A stretch of DNA of 64,000 bases. Origin: Haemaphysalis longicornis (Eukaryota > Arthropoda > Arachnida > Ixodida > Ixodidae). This document shows, piece after piece, positions 42,848-54,416 of this stretch; within the stretch, counting starts at the first letter, position 1; each line of letters begins with the position of its first letter. The notes beneath the pieces were generated by a model, which worked only from the letters and a program-made list of their open reading frames with translations, searched no databases and was not told where the DNA came from. Made by a program: the position numbers and the translations under genes. Location of the stretch: NCBI GenBank assembly GCA_013339765.2, contig CM023449.1, forward strand, positions 118,920,957 through 118,984,956, read 5' to 3'.

Positions 42848-43639
42848 ATGGTAGATACACTTGCAGACCTTCTCGAGGTATAATGCACACGCAGGTCGCT
42901 CGCATGTTGTCCATATCTGCTGCGAGGGACACACATGCTAAACACGGGCACGACAACAGCGTTGTACCTCCACCTCCTGAGCATTCACCACGATGAGAGC
43001 ACATCTCCACCACAGATGCCCAGTCCTTATAAATTACCACAGAACATAAAATATGATCAAGAACTCGAAGGCGAGGATACGCAAAGCGCCATGAAAAGTG
43101 GCTTGGTTGTCCCAAAGGTCACCACTCCGAAGGCGAAGAAAGTGACGTTATCTACACCGATGCAGGATGTCGTAAATCTTCCCAACTTCGCCACTGCGTG
43201 GACTAATGAGGCCGGTACATCACAATGACGCAAATTTCACCTTACACAAGAATATGGACGCAGCACCCAGGCAGACCTCTACGCCATGTTTAACTTAACC
43301 ACGCCTACTTGGAAAGGCCCTAGATTAAAGCACAAGTATAATCTTTTCAGAAATTTGCAGGACCCGTACGGAACCGGTCACGACTTCCGGTACCAATCCC
43401 ATGCAATCAAGCCCCTTCGTCTGAACGTCCACATATTCCGCACCTTGTGTCACGACTTCACAGTTAACTGGATACGTGACAACTTGGACATAAGAGGTAA
43501 GGGAAAGGCTAATCCCTTTGCACACGCTCTATTCAAATCCGCCCAATTGGGGCCCCCTACTTCAGAAGAATACCTAAATCGCGAAATCCACAACTTAGCC
43601 ACCTGTTACGACACAAAAGAAAACTTCGATCAAGCTTAG
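42848..43639 (+). pseudogene. Candidate endogenous viral nucleoprotein (chuvirus-like?)
   Basis: From 42935 to 43639 a single plus frame of 235 codons has only one internal stop (TGA at 43226-43228), against about 11 expected by chance, so this is a decayed coding sequence. A possible ATG start lies at 42848, with two frame changes before 42980. The N-terminal third is proline/serine-rich and probably disordered. The remainder is a mixed, folded-looking domain with FRTLCHDFTVNWIRDNL and SAQLGPPTSEEYLNREIHNL. It has no zinc knuckle, protease or RT, which argues against gag. The late part resembles my memory of tick chuvirus nucleoproteins, which are common as integrated copies in tick genomes. 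No active gene remains. Confidence 0.45.
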
Positions 43640-43649
43640 AATTATCAAT

Positions 43650-44131
43650 GAGAAAATTACGCCCACCTCCCCTCGCGGGAACCCTGCTGTGATGCGACGC
43701 TGAAGGGGGGTTCCATTGTGCGTTTTCCGTTGGGTCGATTACTCGAATTCCGTGAGCAATCGTCGGGTAATGCAAGAAAGAGAGAGAGAGAGAGAGAGAG
43801 CAAGCGTCGCGCGGACGACCGTCGACTCAGAGACCGACCGGAGCGCGGCACTCAGCTTATATGCGCAGCGCACCCGAAAGAGAGGAGACCGCGGAGAGAG
43901 AGGGCGCTGCACACGCGCACAGCGCGCTTGCGGCGCGCGCAGCGCGCAGCGCCGCCCACCGGCGGAGTGAGAGGCGCTGCGCCACGCGCCCCCAGATGTT
44001 GGGCGAGATTGTCGGAGAGAGGAGAGGGGTGAGCTGAGGAGAGACGCAGCTGTGTAGACGCGGACGCCGACGACGACGGACGCTGGACAGAGCCGCCGGC
44101 AAGAGATGCTCCTCTCAGCGTCGCATCTAAA
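43650..44131 (-). mobile_element. TTTTAGATGC-family element, GC-rich copy
   Basis: On minus the element begins TTTTAGATGCGACG near 44131, with a GATGC...GCATC stem and CGTCGTCGTC runs as in the copies at 7562 and 53766. It continues through a strongly GC- and CpG-rich segment with GCGCGC tracts. A TATA-like CATATAAGC lies at about 43857-43865 on minus, so it may contain a promoter. An (AG)11 microsatellite lies at 43779-43800. No conserved ORF is seen. The left boundary is uncertain. Confidence 0.5.
43779..43800. repeat. (AG)n microsatellite
   Basis: Eleven uninterrupted AG units. Confidence 0.95.
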
Positions 44132-45497
44132 ATCAACGAACGAGTAAACATTCGTTCGGTGTGCCCCTTGGTCATTACTCCTCTTCCTTGCATCTTCTGT
44201 TGTCGGCAGCAACTCACGATCCGATAATTGTGATCTGACACACCCTTACCGTCCTTCTTGGCTGAGCGTTCCTAGAGACCCAGAAACCCTGGTTCATTCC
44301 TTCGCTTTTGGGGCGCGTGTGAGACGAAGCTAGTTCGAGCGGACCTAGAGCACCTACTTTGGGTTTGGCCGCTCTACTCAACGCCCCTGACTCGAGCCGT
44401 GATCACTGACCAGTGCGAGCCACTCCTGGCCACCCAGGAAGTTTGGGCCTTCCCAGAATCATCGACATCAATGGCGACCTTGATCCAGCTGTGACGGGCG
44501 CTGGATGAATTTCTTGAAGGTCCAGCTACTCCGCCAACTGACACGATCAGCTACGTCGTCAATTCCTCCTGCGATCAGGACGTCGATTCCTCCTGCAACT
44601 TTATTCCTTTTGGTTTTTTGTTTGTTTTACATTTTACAGCGCCCTTGCGGCAACTCAAGTGAAAAAAAGACTAGTCCAATTATTTGCACCGTCCCCATCA
44701 ATAATTTTATTACACGTGGGAATGTTTTTCATTTCTCCATGTAATAATACACAGTTCACAAATTCATGTCTTTGAGGTCATGCTGTTGCTTGTGTAGTCC
44801 CTGTTCGCTATTTTTTTAATTGAATGTTCTATTCAGAGAAATTGTTTTCGTTCAACGGAATCCGATAAGTGGAAGGTTAGACATAATTCGTTAGATCAAA
44901 ATTATGTCACAAAATACGGGTAAAATTTAACCAAACCACTAAATATAACTACTCCACTAAAACAGACTAGTTTCGAGAAAAACACAGGTATATTTTTTGC
45001 CGCCGACACAACTACGCAAATTTCGAACGCAAAATGTCATTGTACGTTAAGTCACTATTAAAAAGGTCTTCCTCCTGTAAACCAAAACATTTTTTTTTTC
45101 AGTTCCTCCGTGCGCAGAAATTTGAAAACAGGGACATCCTTAGGGTTTGTACAAGCGATTGCAACCAAAGTGCAAGCTAAAACAAGAAACAGGGAAGGAC
45201 AGATTGATTGAAGTTTCTAACACGAAGCACTGAATTAATATAAAACACGAAAGCACATCATAGTCACAGTGCCCACAAATCATTTCCGCTCGCTGAGGCC
45301 GAAATCACCCCCTCGCAAAAAGCGTTCCGCGCTCCTTTTTTGCAAGAATAAATAAACTCCGGTGGCAGTGAGATCTTATAGAGAGAGGAACGGGTAGGAC
45401 TGCCCGGATAAAACTTGTCCAAACAGCGCCCCGAGAACACTCACTCTAAAGGCAGGGAAAGCGAAAGAAGAGAAATCTAGGCACTAGGGGAAAAAAT
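44132..45497. other. No recognised gene
   Basis: 44260-44600 is GC-richer and might be an element leader, but I cannot name it. The rest is AT-rich. Confidence 0.45.
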
Positions 45498-46202
45498 ATG
45501 AGTGGTGCAGCAAAGCGAAAAAAACGTAGTAAGGAAACAAATGACGAGAGCTTTTGTCCGCTTCTTCGGCCGTCCTCTGTGTGTGCCGTGAAACTTTCCT
45601 TATTGCAAAGAGCCCTTCAGATATTCTATCAGAGGAAGATCAAACAACCACTGAAGAAGAACTTGTTTAAAGTTCTGTTTAAAGTTAATGTTTGTTTTTT
45701 CCTATATTAACTTTTCCCATTTTCGCTGCTCATTGTTCAAATAGTTGAAAAAAAGTCATCATTTCAGAGTACAAGGCGACAAACCTACTCAAAGCCTGTC
45801 TGCTACACTCGGCTTGATGGCGACGCAGACGTTACTGACACGGATAATACGTCTAGTAGAAACGAGTGCTGGAAAAGCAATAATAAGGCGGCTTCGAACA
45901 AGGACGGCCTCACATACGCACACTCTTCTTAAAAAGACACTGAAGTGATTAGTAAACATTCCGAGATTACTAGCGCAAATTTTAGTCCGGAGTACAAAGG
46001 CCATGTTCCGACCACTCTGATACTGCCCTCCTCTGTGCAACCACGCCCATTTTCTGTGGCGTTATTGTGCGACGTCAGGAGAAAAATGACCTGGCTTGAT
46101 TGCGCTACTGCACGGCTCGCCGAACATTCCGATAGAGTCAGTAGCCCAGCGTGTCGTCCGCCGGCCGCCGACGGGTCGTCGCAATTCGTTTCGCTCAATT
46201 GA
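45498..46202 (+). pseudogene. Possible degraded coding sequence, unassigned
   Basis: An ATG at 45498 opens MSGAAKRKKRSKE, a basic start of the kind seen in hAT-related ZMYM1-like proteins. Downstream frames up to 46202 include acidic and serine/threonine-rich pieces and FSPEYKGHVPTTLILPSSVQ. Frame changes separate them and no BED finger or DDE core is visible. This is weak and could be chance. Confidence 0.2.
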
Positions 46203-47112
46203 AACTAAGCCATGACACGTTTGTGAATAAAGACTGTGCCTTTCTTTAACCTTGTTTGTGGTGTACTCTGTATCAAGCTCCAAATCCAGGTCACTCCACA
46301 TAAGCGCTGCACAAGCCCACATGCGATGCTTCGCTGAATGGTACGCTAGTAGAAAAATCTAAGACCACTTGAAGGCGGGGGAAGAGTCAGCGAAGTGAAT
46401 ATAGGTACTAAGGAAATAAAATACGCTGAAATTTTACCGTACAGAGTAAAACTAGGGTGCAGGAAGCACTTTTTTTGCGATGCGTGGACAAGCACAGCGG
46501 TCAGCAGCATGACAACACATCTGCGAACGCTTTTCTGTCTAAAAATGCAATCGCTTGACGTGAGATATTGTGGCAATTAGGGGCACGCTTACTGCCCGAG
46601 CACGATTCAACAAATATTCACCTAAGCTGCTTCAAATGCCAAAACCAAAGAAAAGTGTAAACTGGTTATACATTACATACCTAATATTTCCTTAGGCACA
46701 GTGCTGGCCCGTGGCAGAGTGGTTTGGAGAGCTAGGTTTTTTTCGGGTTCAGCAATTGTTTTCGATAACGAGTTCACCATTTTTGGGCTGCAATGTTTTC
46801 TGCTCCACGAGCGAGTTGACAGAACGCGCGCAGACTGACACTGACGTGCTAGTGAGTTCTCGTTGCCGTGCTGTTGCCAAAAGTACCGACTGCTTGCGGA
46901 CACTGCGCAGAGGCCAGAATCAGCGGAACCTTCGCCTGGTGTTTACACTTTCCGACACAGGCCTGAGTGAGGCAAACTCCAAGAAAGGGGGAAAAGCGCA
47001 TGGCATTTGACCGTTTGCGGTGACGCGGAGGGCTGCGTAGGCCGCGGCTAGTGATTGCTGCAACTCAAAACCATCCTGAGAGGCTTACCTTAGGCATTTT
47101 ACAACCGACAGC
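46203..47112. other. No recognised gene
   Basis: A GTGAATAAAGACTG segment with a polyadenylation-type AATAAA lies near 46222-46235 and could be an old LTR end; no partner LTR was found. The 99-codon frame at 46711-47010 matches nothing I know. Confidence 0.4.
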
Positions 47113-47158
47113 ATTAAACACGTTACTCCACACATATTAAACACGTTACTCCACACAT
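47113..47158. repeat. 23-bp perfect tandem duplication
   Basis: ATTAAACACGTTACTCCACA plus CAT, present twice without difference (47113-47135 and 47136-47158). Confidence 0.95.
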
Positions 47159-47197
47159 AACAAACGACTGGCGGCGGCCGTTTCGAGTCATCGCCGC

Positions 47198-47283
47198 CGC
47201 TCGTCCAACTTTCGCGCCTGGTGCCCTTGGCGAGCGGCCCATGAGGCAGCGACCGACGGCAGGCGCGAAAGTTGGGGCGAGCG
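47198..47283. repeat. GC-rich hairpin, 23-bp arms
   Basis: CGCTCGTCCAACTTTCGCGC at 47198-47217 (arm to 47220) pairs with GCGCGAAAGTTGGGGCGAGC ending at 47283. The loop is about 39 bases. Confidence 0.8.
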
Positions 47284-49344
47284 TCGATTTCAGGGGCCGG
47301 CGCACGGCAGCCCGGCCTGGCTGCCGCGGAAAAAATGACGTCAGCAGCTTCCGTGACGTCACCAACCCTCTTTTGTCCCCTCTCTACTCGTTGCCATGAC
47401 AATAAGTGCAACGTATTTCAGACGCCACGTACCACTAGGGGAGGATTTGGCGCTGTTGTTCCAACTTACGCGGGGCCACGGTGGATGCTACAGAAGCCGC
47501 CCCGTACCGTAACACCCAAATGCACACTAGGCCGCAGAAAAAGGCATCTAAAACGCAAGTAATTGCAATCGCTGTACCAGAAAATTGCCGCCGTGTGCAC
47601 CCCGATTCCACGGGTACGTTGAAGTGTTTTGATAAATGCTTGTTTGGTACTTTAATCAATGTGTACCTGCTCGATATGTCGCGTAGTCACTAAATTGAAG
47701 CACAACGAATTGCACATTTGCATAGATGTAGTGCGTATACCAGCATTAGGATATATTCGCAGGGAACGCCAATGTCGCCAAGGGCTGTAAACATGGGATC
47801 GTAACAAAAGCGCATAATAGCTTGGCCGATAGATGAACTTGGAAAAAAGTAATTTTTGAAGTACAGGCCACTTCAACTTACGTAAAACACACATATTTGG
47901 CTATTTGGTTCCTACAACTATATATCTGACAGAAAGCAAATAAAATCATTCAAACAAAAAATGCGGGGCACCAAATGAAAACGAGGAAGAAAACTCAATC
48001 GCTCGTCGTGAATTTGAAGCAGAAAAGCAGGAAGGGTTGTGGTAATGTACTCCTTACTCAAACACCCATTCTGTGCCTTCGCAAATGATGTGGGCTCTGG
48101 GTGTTTGCTCACTGCGCCGGCAGAGAAACGAAACATCAAGATGCCTCGGGCACCTGGCAGCAGCTGCTTACGCTGTTCACGAAAGTGCGTTAGGATGTCT
48201 CATTCGCCGCAAAAATGCACTGAAGTCGCTCTTTTTTACTGAGCCAGGGAGTTCGGCAATGCAAGAGCGGGACTTACTGGCATTCCGGCTATCCCAGCAA
48301 AACGAAGCGTTGCCACATACGTCAGCTTCTCAAGGAGTGGAAGACGCCTGTTCTCGTCGAAGAATTCGGGAGCACAATAAATATGCCGATGCCGTCATTC
48401 TTGTCGAGGTGGGCATTTCACCTATAAGAAAAAGTCACCAAAATAACACACCGGACTGGAAGATGGCGGGATGGCGAAGGTGAACATCATCATCGTCGAG
48501 ACTCTCAGGGGAGTAAAGCCGGAGACAAACGTGCATAGTATTTATGAGGGTAAAATAATTCTTCCGCAATTCAGAAAACGTTACCTAAAAGAACGTAATT
48601 TGTTTTAGAACAAGGGGTCTGTTTCGGACATCAAAATTTTGGTCTGTTTTTATTTCTGTGTGCCCGTATGTCGGTCTTCCTGGCTGTAATTTGATTCAGA
48701 CTGCTGACCAAAAGTTAAAAAAGTACTTTAGCGGGAACCCTTTACAGTTAAGACTTTGCCAAACTGCTCAATCAAGAAATACATTCGTGCTTGTTAGCAT
48801 TGCTGAGCGAAAAGAAAACATTAGGCATATTTAGGGCACATCATCAATGCATAGGTGGTACATTCAGTGCAACTTCATTTCAAAATGAATGCGTTATTGA
48901 TATTTTCTACAGCAAATAAAAAATAAGCGTTTAAAAATTTTTGAGTTAAAAATACGAAAGGGCACGCGCGGGGCTGGAGAGCGTGGTGTTACAATTTCAA
49001 CAATAGCAAAATGTTCTAGTAGAAGGCGCGGGATGTGGAAGGCGGGAATAATAAATTGGCTTTAGAAAACCTCTTCTCTCTTTAGCGTGAAAAGGCGGTG
49101 ACAGAAAGAGCGTGCAAGGCGGGTGAGGGAGGAAAGAGAGGCATTTACGTGGCAGAGGCGGCAGAAAACTATCGTCTTTCGACACCATTTGCAGCCAATA
49201 AACAGATAGGCGGTCAAATGTTTCGACAATGGAAAAAGAAATTTCTCGTTTGCTGACTTTTTGTACTCCACAAACCTTTGGGAAGCCGTAGCTTATGTGA
49301 CGCTACCATTACAATTCATGAAGAAAGGGTGTAAATTGATTGTA
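47284..49344. other. No recognised gene
   Basis: 47284-47560 is GC-rich; the rest is AT-rich. The 136-codon frame at 48073-48483 is the longest and has no recognised domain. Confidence 0.45.
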
Positions 49345-49446
49345 GCGAGGTCCCCCTGACAGTTCTCAACTTCGGGACCTCTTTTGTAATTGTATTCGCT
49401 TATGTTACGCAAAAAAGGGAAATAAACTTGAACTTGAACTTGAACC
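49345..49446 (+). mobile_element. LINE 3' tail remnant with (TTGAAC)n
   Basis: The sequence ends AATAAACTTGAACTTGAAC with a hexamer repeat TTGAAC, the kind of 3' end seen in CR1/Jockey-type LINEs. The upstream 80 bp (GGGACCTCTTTTGTAATTGT) looks like a LINE 3' UTR. No coding part is attached. Confidence 0.55.
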
Positions 49447-50504
49447 TTATGGTTATCCGTGTATTGTATAACACGGCACTCTCAGCCCGAACCACTACCC
49501 CCGCGACTGCTCGCAAAAGAAAGCTTTTCTGCAAATAGGCCGAGGCGACATTTTTCCGAGCTGCCTTTTTTGCACTTATAATTTCGATGAAGAGGATAGC
49601 AAACGATACAGGGAATGTCTCTGTCTTATTTTTAGCGCTATTCCACTGTTGGCTATTTGACTGTTTCACCGCCCATTGCGTTATTACGTAGGGGCTGCAT
49701 TATTCCTAGCCGCGTTTCTGAGCCCACACTGAGGAACGAGCGTTGTATGACGCATTGAGCAGCTTAAAAATTGACAAAAGTCGTTAACGTTTGCATTCTA
49801 AAATACGAATAATTACATATTTTCTAGTTGTAATGAAAACGGCGACAGCTGGGCATAAAAGCAGGTAACAATTTATACGCAAAGTCTCAAGTGAGCGCCA
49901 ACGTGCACGGACGTCTCGGAGCTTTGTACGCTGGCACGATTGAGTGCAAAGAAGATACTCTTTCCCATCTCTTCCTATATCTCTGGGTGCATAAAGAAGC
50001 GAAAGCATTCTCAAACCACCCGTGCCTTCGTTCTGGTGTCTCGCTATAAAGAGCAAAGCTTCTGAAAATCCATCATCAGTTCTGCTTTCGTTTTCGAGAC
50101 CTTACACTCACGGTTTACTTTAAGTTGCATTCTGCGTTGTCTTGATGGTGCACACGTGAAATGGTGTCCTTCTAATGGGGTACCTATTATTTGAATGACC
50201 CCCGTTACTGTGCCTTGGTAGTTCACAAGGTTGGGGCTCCACGTATTAGAGCACGGCGGCACATGACACGTCATTGTTACAAATATTAGAGAAAGAAGAG
50301 GTGGCTATTGGCAGGTGCCCCCAATATCACCGTCACTGTGCAGTTCCATCCGCCATTGAAGATTCACCCACGTCCTGTGGTCCTCGCTTCGGTTCTTCAA
50401 CAGTCATTGAGAGCTAAGATTCATATGACCATATGATCATATGACCATTGAGACCTCACATCCCATAAAAAGATGGTATGATTATCTATAAAAAATCCTT
50501 TTTA
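49447..50504. other. No recognised gene
   Basis: AT-rich. A short palindromic ATATGACCATATGATCATAT lies near 50425-50445. Confidence 0.45.
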
Positions 50505-50870
50505 TAGCTGGCTTTAGCTATTTGGCCCATGTAGCCATAGCCGTTTCTATGACTGTCTTTAGCTACTCGTATCGACATTCTCATGGGTGTCTTTTGCTGT
50601 TTCTACACCAAAATCTACAGTTGGTTTATGGTATTTGTATGGATATCTATGGGTGTCTTGTTCTTCTTCGATGGCAGGTTCTATGGCTTGTCTTTAGCTT
50701 CTATAGCCGGTTCTATGATTGTATTAAGCTCTTCTTATGAAAATCTGTACGGGTGTCTTCAGCTCCTTTCATGGGTATATGAACAGTTTAGCTATACCGC
50801 TTTTATAGCTGCCTTTAGCCCTTCTTATCGGCATTCCTATGGGTGTCTTTAGCGCTTTCTATAATCTTAT
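50505..50870. repeat. Degenerate minisatellite
   Basis: Repeated variants of TATGGGTGTCTTTAGC and TTTATAGCTGGCTTTAGC occur about every 50-60 bases through the segment (for example near 50581, 50640, 50745 and 50836). Copies are diverged, so the array is old. Confidence 0.75.
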
Positions 50871-53765
50871 CAGGTTCTGTCTATCGGGATCTTTAAATTG
50901 TTTTATAAATGGCTGAACATAGTCTTACGACATGTCATTTAGCCTTTTTGAAATCAGAGGCCGTAGCCATGCCCTCAAAATCTTTCGGATCTCTAGAAAT
51001 TTTCTTGTGGCACTTCTTCGGTTGTGTGCTTATCTGCATTCTGTATGCATGCTCCGTTAAATTTAAACATGATAAGGAGGAGGACACGGTGATGATTGGA
51101 AACACTTCGTCGGCTTAATGAAAAAAAGGCTTAAACACAGGATTTTAAGGACAGCAAAACCAAAGGTTCTATTATTCCAATTAGTTACAAAAAGAGAAAA
51201 TATGTACGCCCCTTCGCCGTTTCTACGGATACTCACATACGTTGATCGAAACGCAGATAACACGCATTCCAACACTCTGGCTCACGCTTACGTCACCCGC
51301 TCGGCATTCGCACTACGCGGCACACTGTCCACGGATGCCCGATGGGACACTAATACATACGGGCACTTGGAAGTCAGCAGAAAAAAAAACACTCAAAACT
51401 ATTTCACTAGACTCATTACTTAACCCGCGAAGCCGCAAGCACGGCGGCTAAAATGGAAATGCATTCCTAATAAAACTACAAAAACTCAGTCTGTTAAGTT
51501 AGTTCACTGTAAGTTTTCGCAGTTCACAAAAATAACTATGTTAGTCACATCACCGCGCCAAAATCTGCCATTGTGAATACGTTGCCCATGCCCCTGCGGT
51601 GCCGGTAAGTTTGGAAACTTATTCTAGATGAGTAAAAAGAGTCCAGCACTTCTTGCATCTTGAGTTTGTGGAAACATACCGCCTGAAGTTTGGAGTCAGG
51701 TTACATTCATCTAATTGTATCAAAGGTATCCATTTTCGGAGGACTTCTTGTTAAATTAATCCTGACACAGCCACTATAAACAGCGAAAAGTTGCGACACC
51801 GAGGAGCGGCACATTTGCTTTGCGTCACAACATTTACACGTGCACATTGCGGTAAAATTTGAAATTGCCGCCACATAGCAACAACACAAGACATGCACGC
51901 GCACAAGAAGGAGACAAAATGTGGCTGACTGAGCACATGCTGGTAAAAGCGGGTGCATCGTGCTAGCAAGTAGGGAGAGATACGTGCGCTATTTCTACTT
52001 TTTTTCTAACTTGTTCGCTGGAAATTCTCTTTATTTGGTCACAACAACATCACTTAATGTTTTGTTTCCTTTATTAGAAATAAATATATCTGTTCTCAGT
52101 GCTCAGGGAAAAATTGTCTGTCACCGTCGTCACTGCGGCCACAAATACTAACGTAGAGCGGGACGTCTGCCGCCTTGCCCTCAACGAAAGCTTTTAGTCG
52201 TATCCATCGCCAAAAACCGGTCTGTCAATTAAACACAACCACGTATATGGCAGGAAGCAAGCCCACCCCTCTAACTTTTTTATCTCTTCCACGAGTGTCT
52301 TTTCTAAACCTATTTGGTCCTACGTAGATCATTCTTGTCCTGCTCACCCCTACTGTATGACTAATTTCTAATTGGGCCGCACTGGAGATGCAATGCGGGT
52401 GGTTGCAGCTGGCACCATATTCCTGGCCGAGTCCGTAGGTAGTGTAGGCCACGAAAGTTATTTCCAGCCTGCGTAGAGGCTGAGAGAGGAGGTTTTAATA
52501 AGAAAGCCGGCTTGTTTACCTGCCTCAGGTAGCGAACTCCCGCTGACGGTATTTTCAAACTTGGGTTCCGCGCTCAACGTTCATTTGCAAGTTTTGATGA
52601 CGGCGCAGTATTCAAAGTTGCAACCTGCGTTTGAACGTTACTCAGTACATGACTTGAATTTTACTTTTCAAATATTGTTCTTACAAAATCAGTAACTCGC
52701 GTTATCGAACAACTACTTTTACATAACCAGCTATTCAACATCGTCATCTTCATCCAAACTGTGTCATAGTTGTAGGCGCCATTAGTCGTTTTCAAACCAG
52801 CGGCATGAAATATATTGGTTGCTCGTTTATAGCTTCATGGGATAACACTTCCCTATAAGCGGATAGAGGCTCGGAGCCTTATGTCACTATGTAGCTAGCT
52901 TAGGAAGCTGTTATGGCTGCGGGTCTGTAGCGTGTGCGCCAAATACTTTTTAAAGCCGGCTAAATGATACTTAATGGTCACACGTCTGAAGGTTGACATT
53001 CATGTATTGCTCTTTGACCGAACAATTTGTGCCCACGACGACGAGCGCATGGCCCGCTAGGCAGGACGCAGCTTTTGCCACCAGACAAGCCGAGAGTAGT
53101 GTCAGAAGTTAACGTATTAGTGTGCCGCCACTTGGGCACGCAAGTCAGCACTGGCGGCCATTTTAGAGTTTATCAATATTGTGAGTTTGCCGCATCTATG
53201 CCCTGGCTGTTAACCTCGACAGGGTCGTTTGCTAACAACACTACCCTACATGAAACAAAACTGCATGATTGCACATATTTCTGCTGCTGAATGCTGTCAA
53301 AACCATTTTCTTTATTTGGCATTCGGAACGACGGCAGTCGCGCGCAGCCGCAGAGCAGGGAGGACAAGCTAGGCCTACCAGAGCTGACCGACTAAAACTC
53401 ATCAACAAAAAAAGGGCGGCGCTCATGAACAGCGCCAGTGTAAACAGATGTCACCTAAGGAAAACTGACCAATTATCACGGCTGAGATATGGAACACTAG
53501 GAGAACAGAGTTCCTGTACTCGTTACCCATATTAGTGACACTAGCCGAGCACAAGTGACAAGCCTACCCAAACGATGAGAAACATTTCATATCATCCACC
53601 ATAACCATTTGTAGTGGTTTACAACAGCTTTGCTGGACATCCCGTTTCGCTGAGAGGGATGACGACCAATTATTTTTAAATGCGAGGCAAGGGCAACGGG
53701 TCCCGTCGAAATAAAGTTGGTTTTGAGGTCGTTTCGCTCAGACAAACACCGAACACCGGAAGACG
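50871..53765. other. No recognised gene
   Basis: AT-rich with short frames. The only frame that looks protein-like is 52225-52452 on minus, listed separately. Confidence 0.45.
52225..52452 (-). CDS. Short protein-like frame, possible exon or pseudogene
   Basis: 75 codons on minus with balanced composition (GLGQEYGASCNHPHCISSAA, then IYVGPNRFRKDTRGRDKKV). An AG dinucleotide lies shortly upstream and a GTAGG-type donor occurs inside, so an exon is conceivable. I recognise no family. Confidence 0.2.
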   Translation of the reverse strand: MAYTTYGLGQEYGASCNHPHCISSAAQLEISHTVGVSRTRMIYVGPNRFRKDTRGRDKKVRGVGLLPAIYVVVFN

Positions 53766-54157
53766 GGTTTTAGATGCAAAGCATCTCTTTCTGTCGGCTC
53801 CGTCGTCGTCGTCCGTCTATCCACCGGCCCAGGAAGACACCGGCAACAATGCCGCCCCAGGAGCCCCTTAGGGGAAGCGTGCTCGTCTCGTGGCGGCCCA
53901 GGAAGACACCGGCAACCATGTCGCTCCAGAATCTCATGGTCGGGGCTATGTCCCTCCCTTGTTGTGGCGCCGTCCACACCCCCAGTGCGCATGCTGGGCT
54001 CATCTCGGGCCAGCCCAGGAAGACACCGGTAACACTGTCGCTCCAGGAGCCATTAAAGGCTAAGACTCCACCGGGCGTTCAGCAAGCCCAGCATGTGCAG
54101 TGGGGGTGTGGACGGCGCAACAAGGACAAGGGAGGGACATATGACCATCGCATCTAA
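53766..54157 (+). mobile_element. TTTTAGATGC-family element with internal repeats
   Basis: Starts GTTTTAGATGCAAAGCATCT and ends GCATCTAAT, so its ends are short inverted repeats. Inside are three copies of CCCAGGAAGACACCGG (about 53828, 53897 and 54014) and a 57-bp inverted repeat (53944-54000 against 54085-54140). No ORF resembles that at 6961-7278. It is followed directly by another inverted-repeat element. Confidence 0.6.
53944..54140. repeat. Inverted repeat, about 57-bp arms, 84-bp loop
   Basis: GGCTATGTCCCTCCCTTGTT... at 53944 pairs with ...AACAAGGACAAGGGAGGGAC ending near 54140, with a few mismatches and indels. The arms include CGTCCACACCCCCAGTG and its complement. Confidence 0.82.
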
Positions 54158-54158
54158 T

Positions 54159-54416
54159 AAAATTACACCATCTTCCTGTAGAGGAACCCTGAGTAGTATG
54201 CGAAACAGCCATGGGCTCAACGCAATTGGCCATTTCGTAGTTCCGGTAAGTGAAAAAAGTGGTAATTACCATGGAAACCAAACTGTAAATATAACGGTAG
54301 CTACGTACCTCAACCTAACGGAAACGACGAACTGAAAACTAATGGGCACTTGAATAGACCCCATGGCTGCTTTGCATACTACTCTGGGTTCCCCTACGGA
54401 AAGATGGTGTAATTTT
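54159..54416. mobile_element. MITE-like element, 258 bp, 57-bp inverted ends
   Basis: AAAATTACACCATCTTCC at the left end and its complement GGAAAGATGGTGTAATTTT at the right. The arms (54159-54215 and 54359-54416) match over about 57 bp with several small differences. The 143-bp interior is AT-rich and non-coding. Confidence 0.82.

Noticed and set aside
42612..43115. 167-codon minus ORF
   Set aside because: Antisense of the viral-like pseudogenes; it has no LINE motif although it follows the minus LINE.
43739..44241. Several overlapping GC-rich ORFs
   Set aside because: Open in many frames at once because of CpG-rich composition.
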